Origin: Ferruginibacter sp.
GTDB taxonomy: Bacteria; Bacteroidota; Bacteroidia; Chitinophagales; Chitinophagaceae
Assembly: GCA_014379625.1 (NCBI GenBank)
Contig: JACMLJ010000045.1
Coordinates: forward strand, 1 to 64,000
DNA: 64,000 nucleotides
Direction of reading: 5' to 3'
Position 1 is the first letter of the stretch; each line of letters begins with the position of its first letter. Below, piece by piece: positions 16,952 through 27,072 of this stretch. Below the pieces are notes generated by a model. That model made no database searches, had not been told where the DNA came from, and saw nothing but the letters and a program-made list of their open reading frames with translations. The translations under genes were made by a program, and so were the position numbers.

Positions 16952-18011
16952 TACCTGTAAACAAAATAATTTGAATCCAGAGTTGGAAGCCCTGCTGCAT
17001 AGCGGGTATGCCGAAGAACTTTACCCTGAATTGGAATGGAGCAGTTTTGGTACCGCAGCTAAAAATAATGCCAGTCCTTTCTTTAACTGGATCAAAGGCG
17101 CTTCATCGAAACCATCAAAGGTAAATACAAAGCCTAAGACAACCTATGCTACCCCCGCTGCAAATTATCCAAAGCCGCAAACAGAAACGCAGTTGGTAAA
17201 AAATGCAATTGCAAACGGTGAACGCAACGAAAATGTTTTAAGCGACGGGGTATTTTTTAAACGTCATCCTGAGTTAGGCGGCAGGCCATTAACGGCTTCA
17301 ATGCCAAACTTTGGCGCGTTAAGTAAAGAATGGATAAGTATAAGGAACAGTATCGTGAGGCCAGCTTTGCAACAACCTTTCACCACACCCGTTACCACCA
17401 CGCCACCCCCCGGGTATAGTGGCGGCAAAGGGAAAATAAGCCTCCAAACCATTTTAAACGCGCTCACAAGAAAAAGCTATGTGATATACACAAAACCTTA
17501 CCAGTTAAATATAGTTGGCGTAAGGGCAAACACCTTACAGCCAAACAGTTTCGATGATACCATCAATGTATTCTACAAAGACAATACAGGCAACTGGCAG
17601 TTTAAAAGCAACCCCGCCACCACTGACCCCGGAACATATTATTTAAACAACCCGATGAATGTAAACGGCACAGCCATTGTAATTCCCGGGCAGTACATCA
17701 ATTCGCATAAAATAGGACTACACAGAGGGGAATATACCGCACTGGTGCAACAGGGCCTTATTAAAGTGACCCGCGATTACAATAAAGACAATAAGCTTGA
17801 TTTCAAAACAGGCAGGGAGGAAAACGGCACATTTGGAATAAATATTCACAAAGCCGGTAGCAGCAGCACCCAGGTAGACAGGTGGAGTGCAGGTTGCCAG
17901 GTATTCGCGAACAGCAATGATTTCGCTGCATTTATGCAACTGTGCCAGCAACATAAAACCATGCATGGAGATAACTTTACTTATACATTAATAGAAGAAG
18001 GAGATTTATGA
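16944..18011 (+). CDS. Protein with C-terminal L,D-transpeptidase-like His/Cys domain (cassette gene 5)
   Basis: In the 355-residue protein, residues 1-35 carry an acidic GY-x(5)-PELEW motif resembling the N-terminus of the glycine-zipper protein. Residues 40-160 are Pro/Thr-rich linker. The C-terminal domain (about 165-355) ends with FGINIHKAG (H302) and DRWSAGCQVF (C318). This is the His...Ser-x-Gly-Cys pattern of YkuD-type L,D-transpeptidases and related phage-borne domains. If active it would act on peptidoglycan peptides by a thiol mechanism. No signal peptide is present, so export would need another route. It overlaps the amidohydrolase gene by eight bases. Confidence 0.7.
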   Translation: MCNTCKQNNLNPELEALLHSGYAEELYPELEWSSFGTAAKNNASPFFNWIKGASSKPSKVNTKPKTTYATPAANYPKPQTETQLVKNAIANGERNENVLSDGVFFKRHPELGGRPLTASMPNFGALSKEWISIRNSIVRPALQQPFTTPVTTTPPPGYSGGKGKISLQTILNALTRKSYVIYTKPYQLNIVGVRANTLQPNSFDDTINVFYKDNTGNWQFKSNPATTDPGTYYLNNPMNVNGTAIVIPGQYINSHKIGLHRGEYTALVQQGLIKVTRDYNKDNKLDFKTGREENGTFGINIHKAGSSSTQVDRWSAGCQVFANSNDFAAFMQLCQQHKTMHGDNFTYTLIEEGDL

Positions 18012-18018
18012 TTTTTCC

Positions 18019-18243
18019 TTGAAATATTCTTTTCGTTTAAAATTATTTTATGAACAATTTCCAAATGAAAACCGGTACACGCCATACCACGACTATATTG
18101 CAGCAGGGTACAGGGAACTGTTACAACCGGAAATATTTCAGCAGGAACTGGATTATGACATAGTGGGAAGCAGCGATTGCGTAAAAAAAAACAACACTGC
18201 CGCCCTAGCGTTGCATATGCCAGCTTTTTTTAACGATGAGTAA
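18019..18243 (+). CDS. Small ORF with GY..PE motif, possibly a remnant (cassette gene 6)
   Basis: A 74-residue frame starts with TTG seven bases after the previous stop; there is no ATG. It contains AAGYRELLQPEIFQQ, reminiscent of the GY-x(5)-PELEW segment of the preceding protein, and KKNNTAALAL. It ends by overlapping the next frame (ATGAGTAA). It may be a genuine small gene or the 5' piece of a decayed one. Confidence 0.35.
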   Translation: MKYSFRLKLFYEQFPNENRYTPYHDYIAAGYRELLQPEIFQQELDYDIVGSSDCVKKNNTAALALHMPAFFNDE

Positions 18244-18413
18244 CGGCCACAAAATTACAGGCACCGCGTTTTTTAAAGGACAGGGGCGGAAGGGTTTTGG
18301 TTGGAATTCATATTGACCATGGAACCAAGACAGGCGGCGGAAGAGCAAAGTTTAACAAGGGGGTATTCATCAGTGATGAAGTGCGGAAATTTACACACGA
18401 CAATATGCTGTAA
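18236..18413 (+). pseudogene. Frameshifted small gene at the cassette end
   Basis: From ATG 18236 the frame reads MSNGHKITGTAFFKGQGRKG, then F, and hits a stop at 18314. A +1 shift at about 18299 restores a continuous frame, VGIHIDHGTKTGGGRAKFNK then GVFISDEVRKFTHDNML and a TAA at 18411. The join F/VGIHIDHG is smooth, so this is probably one short protein of about 58 residues broken by a one-base insertion in ggttttggttgg. Real decay, sequencing error or programmed frameshifting cannot be told apart here. No family is recognised. Confidence 0.45.
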
Positions 18414-18426
18414 ACAAACTAAAGGC

Positions 18427-19800
18427 TCAACCTTTTTTCTTAAGCCCCAACTGTATCGTTCTTACGTCAATCCCCAGCCGCTCCGCCGCCTTTTGTTTAT
18501 TGCCACCACTCATTTCAATGGCAGCTTCAAAAGCGGCAAGCCCGGCTTTATCTTTTATTGTATTATAGTTTTCGCCATTCACCAACATTTGCTTTACAAC
18601 ACTCCCTAATTCCCCCGATTCAACAGGCTTCCTGGTATATCCCGTAAGCGTTCTTTCTTCAGGCGGCAGTTCACCTATAGTAATTTTTTTATGTCGTACA
18701 TGCCGCAATGCGATGCGCTGCACCAACTGCCGCAACTCCCGTATATTACCGGGATATTCACGTTGTTTAAGAAAATCCATTACCTGCTGATCAAATTCAA
18801 CCGTGTTTTTTTCTTTACTAAATTGCTTAAAAAAATAGTTGGCGAGCAGGGGTATATCTTCTCTTCTTTCGCGTAAAGCCGGCAAGTTAAATTCAACATC
18901 TGCAATCCGGTAAAACAAATCCTGCCTGAACCTGTTTACTTCCACCTGTTTGCGCAGGTTTCGGTGTGTGGCACACACCAAACGGAAATTTGTTTTCTGC
19001 CAGGCGTTACCCCCTACTTTTTTATACGTGCCTTCCTGTATTACACGCAACAGCCCTGCTTGTAAGGGCAAATACAGATCGCCTATTTCATCCAAAAAAA
19101 GCGTGCCCCGGTTGGCAAGTGCAAATGCGCCGTCCCTGCTTTGGATAGCATTGGTATAAGAGCCGCGTTCATGACCAAAAAATTCGCTGCCCGAAAGTTC
19201 GGGAACAATGGTGGTACAATCAACCAGCACCAGCTCTTTTTTATCAGCCCTGGTATCAATCGTATGAATCAGCCTTGAAATAAGTTCCTTACCGGTACCC
19301 GATTCACCCATCAGCAAAAAAGAACATTGTGAAAACAGGGCAGCCTCAATCACTTTTGACAGGAAATCCTTCCACACATTGCTTTCACCGATCAGGTTAT
19401 CTTTTACAAGTACAGATTCAAGTATAGCCATTATTTTTTGCCTGCGCTGAACAGTGTGAATGATATAATCTTTAAAATCATCTTCTCCCGTCCAAAAATA
19501 AATATCTTTAATCCCGGTTTGAATAATGTCCCATAGCGGCGTATTATTTTCGTAAAGCGGGTCGGAGATAATCAATACCACCTCGCCCGGAGAAACACCG
19601 TCCATATCCAATCGTGCAAGCTCAGATTCCAGGCTATGCTTACTGGGAAGCCGGTCGGCTAAAATAAGAAACGGGTAAAAATATCCGTCCAGTTGCTGCA
19701 ATATATTGGAATACAATTCCTTAATATTGTTCACAAGCCGCTTACCGATTTGGGTAAGGTCGATATAATATTTGTCTTTTAACAAACCTCGCTTCAACAT
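18427..19800 (-). CDS. AAA+ sigma-54-activator-like regulator with non-canonical GAFTGA loop
   Basis: This transcription regulator is 457 residues from ATG 19800; a TTG at 19827 would add nine. The N-terminal domain (1-140) resembles an atypical receiver. The AAA+ core has Walker A GESGTGKE (165-172), Walker B TLFLDEIGD (233-241) and FRQDLFYRI with arginine-finger positions. It ends in a Fis-type helix-turn-helix (GGNKQKAAERLGIDVRTIQ). The sigma-54-contacting loop, normally GAFTGA, reads GSYTNA (213-218), losing both the Phe and the second Gly. It converges on the cassette with only 13 bases between the frames, so it is a likely dedicated regulator. Activation through sigma-54 is questionable. 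Confidence 0.9.
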   Translation of the reverse strand: MLKRGLLKDKYYIDLTQIGKRLVNNIKELYSNILQQLDGYFYPFLILADRLPSKHSLESELARLDMDGVSPGEVVLIISDPLYENNTPLWDIIQTGIKDIYFWTGEDDFKDYIIHTVQRRQKIMAILESVLVKDNLIGESNVWKDFLSKVIEAALFSQCSFLLMGESGTGKELISRLIHTIDTRADKKELVLVDCTTIVPELSGSEFFGHERGSYTNAIQSRDGAFALANRGTLFLDEIGDLYLPLQAGLLRVIQEGTYKKVGGNAWQKTNFRLVCATHRNLRKQVEVNRFRQDLFYRIADVEFNLPALRERREDIPLLANYFFKQFSKEKNTVEFDQQVMDFLKQREYPGNIRELRQLVQRIALRHVRHKKITIGELPPEERTLTGYTRKPVESGELGSVVKQMLVNGENYNTIKDKAGLAAFEAAIEMSGGNKQKAAERLGIDVRTIQLGLKKKG

Positions 19801-19970
19801 ATTATTGATATTTTGAAAAATCAACAAGGGAGCAGGTTATAGGGGACAGGTAAGATATAAAGTTATTTTGTTATTTTCAACAACTTTTCCCGCTTAATTT
19901 CTGGCGTATCAATTAGATTTCCGAAAGGTAAATGGCTAATGATGCCGAAGATAACTTACCTTATCCGTAA

Positions 19971-20095
19971 GTTCAAATGTGCTAATTAATGAGTTTGCTA
20001 ATGTGCTAAGGTAAAAACGCCCCGATTTCATTAGTAAATAATCTACAAAAAAATGACAGATTGTTTGCGGTTTTTTCTGCCCTAGCCCTAAAAGA
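19971..20095. repeat. Dispersed AT-rich intergenic repeat, diverged copy C
   Basis: The 3' part, acaaaaaaatgacagattg then tttgcggttttttctgccc, aligns with copies A and B. The 5' part (ttcaaatgtgctaattaatg) is only weakly similar. It is the most diverged copy. Confidence 0.45.
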
Positions 20096-20131
20096 AACAT
20101 CACAGGTTCTGAGTGAGAAGGATAAGTGTAA

Positions 20132-20139
20132 TATATTTG
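20132..20139 (+). promoter_or_regulatory. -7 element for panB
   Basis: TATATTTG is an exact TAnnTTTG match, 59 bases before the panB ATG. The -33 element is poor. Confidence 0.45.
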
Positions 20140-20198
20140 CTGTTCTTTTTAAGGAAGATAGTAATCAGCATTTTAGTCCTAACTTCAAAATCATCTGA

Positions 20199-21017
20199 AT
20201 GCCACCAACAGAAACGGAATTCAAAAAAGTAACCACCAACACCATCCAGAAAATGAAAGCTGCAGGTGAAAAGATATCGATGATCACCGCCTATGATTTT
20301 TCTTTTGCTAAATTATTTGATGCTGCGGGTATTGACATCATTTTGGTAGGCGATAGCGCGAGCAATGTAATGGCCGGCCATGCTACCACCCTTCCTATTA
20401 CGTTAGACCAGATGATCTATCATGCGCAAAGCGTGGTAAGGGCCAGGGAGAGGAGCCTGGTAGTGGTGGATATCCCCTTCGGCTATTATCAATCCAATTC
20501 GGAAATAGCCCTGGCTTCGGCTATTAAAATCATGAAAGAAAGTGGCGGGCATACGGTAAAGCTGGAAGGGGGCGAAGAAGTAATTGATTCAGTAAAAAAA
20601 ATAGTGAGTGCAGGAATTCCAGTAATGGGCCATCTTGGATTAACGCCCCAATCCATCAATAAATTCGGCAGTTTTGTAGTGAGGGCGACTGAAGAAGCGG
20701 AAGCCGATAAACTGAGGAAAGACGCTTTATTATTGCAGGATGCAGGATGCTTTGCCATTGTATTGGAAAAAATACCGGCCGCACTCGCAAAAGAAGTAAC
20801 GGAAAGCCTGACTATCCCAACCATTGGCATCGGAGCAGGTGGCAGTTGCGATGGACAGGTATTGGTAATGCATGATATGCTGGGCATCAATACTGATTTT
20901 AAACCCCGCTTTTTAAGGCGGTATTTAAACTTAGATGAACAAATTTCCGGCGCAATAAAACAATACATCAGCGATGTAAAAACTAAAGATTTCCCCAATG
21001 AACAGGAGCAGTACTAA
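20199..21017 (+). CDS. panB: 3-methyl-2-oxobutanoate hydroxymethyltransferase
   Basis: Transfers a hydroxymethyl group from 5,10-methylene-tetrahydrofolate to ketoisovalerate, the first pantothenate-pathway step. The 272-residue sequence has [40 protein letters not shown] (metal-binding GDS), [17 protein letters not shown] and [20 protein letters not shown]. These are all classic PanB signatures at the normal length. It stands alone, 13 kb from panC. Confidence 0.97.
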   Translation: MPPTETEFKKVTTNTIQKMKAAGEKISMITAYDFSFAKLFDAAGIDIILVGDSASNVMAGHATTLPITLDQMIYHAQSVVRARERSLVVVDIPFGYYQSNSEIALASAIKIMKESGGHTVKLEGGEEVIDSVKKIVSAGIPVMGHLGLTPQSINKFGSFVVRATEEAEADKLRKDALLLQDAGCFAIVLEKIPAALAKEVTESLTIPTIGIGAGGSCDGQVLVMHDMLGINTDFKPRFLRRYLNLDEQISGAIKQYISDVKTKDFPNEQEQY

Positions 21018-21228
21018 ACCCTCATCCCTAAAAAGATAAAAAATGCATAGCAAGTGAAAATCAAACATTATTTTTTAAAGGGGTGTTTTTGATATTGTTG
21101 TTTCTATTATAAAATCAAATAGGCCGTTATTATTTAGTGCCTTCAAATAACTCCCTGGTGCGGGGAGGTTTCCGGGTTTTGAACTTTAAGTTGCTTATTT
21201 TACCGCGGCTTTATATATCATTATCATT

Positions 21229-23133
21229 ATGAGAAAGATCATCCTGTCAATATGCATTATGGCATTTGAAAATAGTTATGCCCAAACTATGCTTGAGCTT
21301 GATCCTTTAACGATAACATCTACCAGAACTCCTCAAAAGGTCAGCGAAACGGGCAGAAGTATAACCGTAATGGAGGGGAAACTTTTTCAACAGTTGCCCG
21401 TGCATTCAATCGATGAATTATTGAAGTATGTGCCGGGCGTAGAAGTCCAGTCGCGCGGCCCAATGGGGGCGCAAAGTGATATTGTAATGAGGGGGGGTAC
21501 TTTTCAGCAGGTGTTGGTTTTACTGGATGGCATTAAATTAAACGACCCCATCACCGGGCATTTCTCGGCTTATATACCGGTGGCCCCTTTCGAAATAGAA
21601 CGTATTGAAGTATTGCGTGGCCCCGCCGCCGCCATTTATGGAGCAGAAGCGGTTGGTGGTGTAATTAATATCATCTCTAAAACTTTCAACCAATATAAAA
21701 AAGAAAAAATCAGCCATGCCAGCACAGGAACAGCACTGGGGGAATATGGATTTGTAAATGCGAATGCGGGTTTTCATTCAACAGGTCCAAAAATAAATGC
21801 AGCCCTGGGTGTATTGAGTAACAATACCAACGGCCAGTTTTTGAGAGGCAACAACAGGGGGTACCTGCACAACCATACCGTTGGTGGATCCATTGCATTG
21901 TCATTGAAAAACAACTGGCAATTATCTGTTAGGAGCAGTTTTGACAGCAGGCGTTTTGCCGCGCAAAATTTTTACACCACATTTAAAAGCGATACCGCTA
22001 CCGAAAAAGTAAACACCTGGTGGAACCAGCTTCAACTGAAACAGCAAAAAGAAAAATACAGTCGGCAGTTGGATATGATGTATAAAGAAACCAGCGATCA
22101 TTACCTTTTTAATTCGCGGTCGGTTGCCAACGATAATAAATCCAGGCATTTTATTGTTCAATGGCTCCATTTACAAAAGCTCAATAACCATTTCGACCTG
22201 AGCCTTGGTACACAATTAGACAGGAGGGCCATTGTTTCCAACGACAGGGGTAATCATGCCACACACCATGGCGCTGCTTTTGGTTCTTTATTATTCCATA
22301 AAAATAAATGGAGGATATCCCCCGGCCTGCGATTAGACTGGGATGAAAATTATGGTGCCGCCATCCTGCCCCAGCTAAATACTTCTTATCAATGGAGCAA
22401 GGTAACTTTACGGGCAAACGCCGGAAGAGCCATACGCAGTGCGGATTTCACAGAACGGTATAACAATTATAACAAAGCGATCGTTGCAAGTGGCAGTATT
22501 GGTAACCCCGAACTGGGTACGGAAAACTCATGGAGTTATGAAGCCGGTGCGGATGCATTTTTAGGCCGTCATTTCAAAGCATCAGTAAGCGGTTTTTACA
22601 GGGATCAAAACAATGTGATTGACTTTGTAACTACCCACTATGCTGATATGCCAAGAAAAGAAAACCTGGTAGCAGGCGGCGTATATGCGTTGGCGAAGAA
22701 CCTTAAAAAAGTAACCACCCGCGGTATAGAAATGGAACTCGTTTACAAAAAAACGTTTACAAATAATCACCACCTGTTCATCAATGCCGGGGCGACATTC
22801 TTAAAATCTGTGAGCAGCGATCCTGTTCCCTCCTTTTATATTATTTCACATGCCCGTATGTTGATGCAATCAAACCTGGTATATGCTTATAAAAACTTAA
22901 GCATCGCCACCAATTGTGTGTACAAACAAAGAGGGGCTCAACAGGCGGCAGCGATAGAAGCGGCGATTTCTTCCAATTATTTTTTATGGAATGCAAAGCT
23001 TAACTATTGCTTGTTAAAAAAACTGAATTTTTTCATAGCGGTAAATAATATTACCAACATTTATTACAGTGACCTGCTGGGAAGTATTATGCCACGGCGG
23101 TGGACAACGGGTGGAGTGAATGTAAACCTGTAA
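21229..23133 (+). CDS. TonB-dependent outer membrane receptor, BtuB-like
   Basis: The 634-residue outer-membrane receptor has a weak signal peptide ending near NSYAQ, then the TonB-box region and plug: ITSTRTPQKVSETGRSITVM, VDIVMRGG-like QSDIVMRGGTFQQVLVLLDG and IERIEVLRGPAAAIYGAEAV. A 22-strand-type barrel ends in a C-terminal aromatic-rich strand. Size and plug resemble cobalamin receptors (BtuB, about 600 residues) more than SusC or siderophore receptors. No cobalamin riboswitch box is seen upstream and no cobalamin genes are adjacent, so the ligand is open. Confidence 0.85.
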   Translation: MRKIILSICIMAFENSYAQTMLELDPLTITSTRTPQKVSETGRSITVMEGKLFQQLPVHSIDELLKYVPGVEVQSRGPMGAQSDIVMRGGTFQQVLVLLDGIKLNDPITGHFSAYIPVAPFEIERIEVLRGPAAAIYGAEAVGGVINIISKTFNQYKKEKISHASTGTALGEYGFVNANAGFHSTGPKINAALGVLSNNTNGQFLRGNNRGYLHNHTVGGSIALSLKNNWQLSVRSSFDSRRFAAQNFYTTFKSDTATEKVNTWWNQLQLKQQKEKYSRQLDMMYKETSDHYLFNSRSVANDNKSRHFIVQWLHLQKLNNHFDLSLGTQLDRRAIVSNDRGNHATHHGAAFGSLLFHKNKWRISPGLRLDWDENYGAAILPQLNTSYQWSKVTLRANAGRAIRSADFTERYNNYNKAIVASGSIGNPELGTENSWSYEAGADAFLGRHFKASVSGFYRDQNNVIDFVTTHYADMPRKENLVAGGVYALAKNLKKVTTRGIEMELVYKKTFTNNHHLFINAGATFLKSVSSDPVPSFYIISHARMLMQSNLVYAYKNLSIATNCVYKQRGAQQAAAIEAAISSNYFLWNAKLNYCLLKKLNFFIAVNNITNIYYSDLLGSIMPRRWTTGGVNVNL

Positions 23134-23191
23134 TTCCTCGCAAAGGTTACCTACCTTTTTTCAAATCGTAACTTGCACAAAAATAAATTAT

Positions 23192-24715
<1,524 letters not shown>

Positions 24716-24720
24716 GGATT

Positions 24721-24763
24721 TCTATACTGTTTATACTTTTCAAAAAACTGTAAACAGTATAGA
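24721..24763. repeat. 13-bp perfect inverted repeat after the ALDH gene
   Basis: TCTATACTGTTTA (24721-24733) and TAAACAGTATAGA (24751-24763) enclose a 17-base loop, six bases after the stop codon. There is no T-run, so it may be a terminator variant, an mRNA-stabilising hairpin or an operator. A TAGTTTTG -7-like box follows at 24769-24776. Confidence 0.6.
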
Positions 24764-24994
24764 CCATTTAGTTTTGTATATTGCATAAAAATCACCTTAT
24801 CAAATTTACTGTCAACATACCGCATTTTCTCAGCAACAATCTCGATTTGCTGAATCACTAAGTTTTACGTGCCGGCATCTTTTCTTTCGCCAGGAATAAT
24901 TATTTTCATTTTTTTACTATTATCAATAAAAAATGATCAGTTGTAAGTCCATACTTTTCAACTAACCAGGTTTTCAGTCCTTCAACTTTCAATC

Positions 24995-26227
24995 ATGCAA
25001 TCCACCATAGCAATATCGCACAATACGCAGCATTATATTGACCTCGAAGAACAATACGGGGCACACAATTATCATCCTTTACCAGTGGTATTAAACCGCG
25101 GTGAAGGTATTTTCGTATGGGATGTTGATGGCAAACGATACTACGATTTTTTAAGTGGTTATTCAGCAGTGAACCAGGGCCATTGCCATCCCAAAATTAT
25201 TGCCGCGCTTACAGAACAGGCCCGCAAACTAACGCTAACGAGCAGGGCTTTTCACAGCAACCTGCTGGGGGAATTTGAAAAATACATTACCGCCTTTTTT
25301 GGCTACGATAAAGTATTACCTATGAATACCGGTGTGGAAGGTGGCGAAACCGCGGTGAAACTTGCCCGCAGGTGGGGCTATAAACTGAAAAGAATACCGG
25401 ATAACCAGGCTAAAATAATTTTCGCTGCCGGAAATTTCTGGGGCAGAACACTTGCGGCCATCTCCTCCTCCACAGACAGCAGCAGTTATGAAAAATTCGG
25501 TCCGTTTATGCCGGGCTTCGAAATAGTTCCCTACAATGACCTGTCCGCTTTGGAGATAGCATTTCGGGATAAAAATGTAGCGGCTTTTATGTTTGAACCC
25601 ATACAGGGCGAAGCGGGTGTAATAGTGCCCGACAAAGGCTATTTAACCGGTATAAGAAATTTATGCAACCAATACAATGTACTCATGATCGCCGATGAAA
25701 TACAAACGGGTCTTGCACGTACGGGCAGGATGCTGGCCTGTGATCATGAAAATGTGCGCCCTGATATCCTGATCCTTGGCAAAGCGCTAAGCGGCGGCCT
25801 ATTACCGGTTAGCGCCGTACTGGCGGATAATGAAATAATGATGACCATCTTACCGGGTGAACATGGCAGTACCTACGGTGGGAATCCTTTAGCCTGTGCC
25901 GTTGCGATGGCGGCCCTGCAGGTGTTAAAAGACGAGAAACTGGCTGAAAACGCGGAACTGATGGGAGAACTTTTACGAACTGAAATACGAAAGCTGAATT
26001 CTCCTTTCATAAATTTGGTAAGGGGCAGGGGTTTACTAAATGCAATTGTTATTAAACACACTAACCCGGATGCAGCCTGGGATCTTTGTTTAACATTAAA
26101 AGAAAATGGGTTATTAGCCAAACCAACACATGGCGATAAAATACGCTTTGCACCCCCTTTGGTAATTAACCGGCATCAGGTACTGGAATGCGTGGAAATT
26201 ATCAGTAAAAGCCTGGCAACGCTTTGA
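24995..26227 (+). CDS. rocD: Ornithine--oxo-acid transaminase
   Basis: This 410-residue class-III PLP aminotransferase has [70 protein letters not shown] and the PLP Lys in [18 protein letters not shown]. Together these are specific for ornithine aminotransferase, which makes glutamate-5-semialdehyde. The length is normal. It lies 279 bases after the ALDH7 gene, with an inverted repeat and a possible promoter between. It is cytosolic and acts in arginine/ornithine breakdown or proline formation. Confidence 0.94.
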   Translation: MQSTIAISHNTQHYIDLEEQYGAHNYHPLPVVLNRGEGIFVWDVDGKRYYDFLSGYSAVNQGHCHPKIIAALTEQARKLTLTSRAFHSNLLGEFEKYITAFFGYDKVLPMNTGVEGGETAVKLARRWGYKLKRIPDNQAKIIFAAGNFWGRTLAAISSSTDSSSYEKFGPFMPGFEIVPYNDLSALEIAFRDKNVAAFMFEPIQGEAGVIVPDKGYLTGIRNLCNQYNVLMIADEIQTGLARTGRMLACDHENVRPDILILGKALSGGLLPVSAVLADNEIMMTILPGEHGSTYGGNPLACAVAMAALQVLKDEKLAENAELMGELLRTEIRKLNSPFINLVRGRGLLNAIVIKHTNPDAAWDLCLTLKENGLLAKPTHGDKIRFAPPLVINRHQVLECVEIISKSLATL

Positions 26228-26314
26228 TTTGATCGCTTGTTACTATCAGCCTCATGTTAAATAACGAAGCCTGATTCATCCAGTTAATATTAACTTCGGC
26301 CCATAAATAATTTC

Positions 26315-27025
26315 ATGGACACACACCTTCATCACGATCACGTTGAAACACATTTAAAAAATACGGATTTTTTAAGGGATATTGTAATTGGCATGAGCGA
26401 CGGCTTAACCGTTCCTTTTGCATTGGCAGCCGGGCTAAGTGGCGCCGTTTCAGACAGCAGGATTATTGTAATCGCTGGCATTGCGGAAATTTGTGCAGGC
26501 AGCATTGCCATGGGACTGGGTGGATACCTTTCGGGTAAAACGGAACAGGACCATTACAAAAGTGAGATCAGAAGAGAATATAACGAAGTTGAAAATTTAA
26601 GGGAAGTTGAAATATCAGAAACAAAAGAATTTTTCGCAAATATTGGCTTAAGCGAAGGGTTGCAGGAACAGGCCACGGAAGAAATAGCAAAAGATAAACA
26701 CCGCTGGGTAGATTTTATGATGAAGTATGAATTGGGACTTGAAAAACCTGATCCAAAAAGGGCTACCAAAAGTGCATTGAATATCGGGCTTTCTTATGTG
26801 GTAGGAGGGATCATTCCCCTGAGTCCCTATTTTTTTATCTCTGCTTCTGCTGAAGCTTTAGAAATATCCGTGGTGGCAACCTTAGTTTGCCTGTTTATTT
26901 TCGGCTATTTTAAAAGCAGGATAACCGGTATAAATCCCTGGTTAGGCGCTTTAAGGGTAACATTGATTGGGGCGATGGCTGCGGCTGCTGCGTTTGGAGT
27001 AGCTAAGTTATTTGATGCACACTGA
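26315..27025 (+). CDS. VIT1/CCC1 family transporter
   Basis: The 236-residue membrane protein opens with a His-rich tail (MDTHLHHDHVETH). It then has DIVIGMSDGLTVPFALAAGLSG and AGSIAMGLGGYLSGKTE, the first helices of the VIT1/CCC1 iron/manganese transporter family. A cytosolic Glu-rich segment (about residues 85-145) corresponds to the metal-binding domain, and three more helices follow. It probably exports or stores Fe2+ or Mn2+. It converges with a CDF metal-transporter gene 47 bases away. Confidence 0.9.
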   Translation: MDTHLHHDHVETHLKNTDFLRDIVIGMSDGLTVPFALAAGLSGAVSDSRIIVIAGIAEICAGSIAMGLGGYLSGKTEQDHYKSEIRREYNEVENLREVEISETKEFFANIGLSEGLQEQATEEIAKDKHRWVDFMMKYELGLEKPDPKRATKSALNIGLSYVVGGIIPLSPYFFISASAEALEISVVATLVCLFIFGYFKSRITGINPWLGALRVTLIGAMAAAAAFGVAKLFDAH

Positions 27026-27072
27026 TCACCCGGTTTTTAAACTAACGAAGGAATGAGTGATTGCAGGAAATC

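Larger units (their letters stand above)
19801..20198. other. Intergenic region regulator-panB
   Basis: The 398-base region separates divergently transcribed genes. It holds dispersed repeat copy C (19971-20095) and the panB -7 element (20132-20139). No promoter for the AAA+ regulator was recognised with confidence, and no other gene was seen. Confidence 0.55.

Noticed and set aside
11763..18413. Interpretation of the cassette as a contractile injection system or prophage
   Set aside because: No tube, sheath, baseplate, spike, portal, terminase or integrase gene is present in the window.
21018..21228. Possible cobalamin riboswitch before the BtuB-like receptor (hairpin CTCCC...GGGAG near 21150)
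   Set aside because: No B12-box or conserved aptamer core could be recognised; only a short simple hairpin is present.
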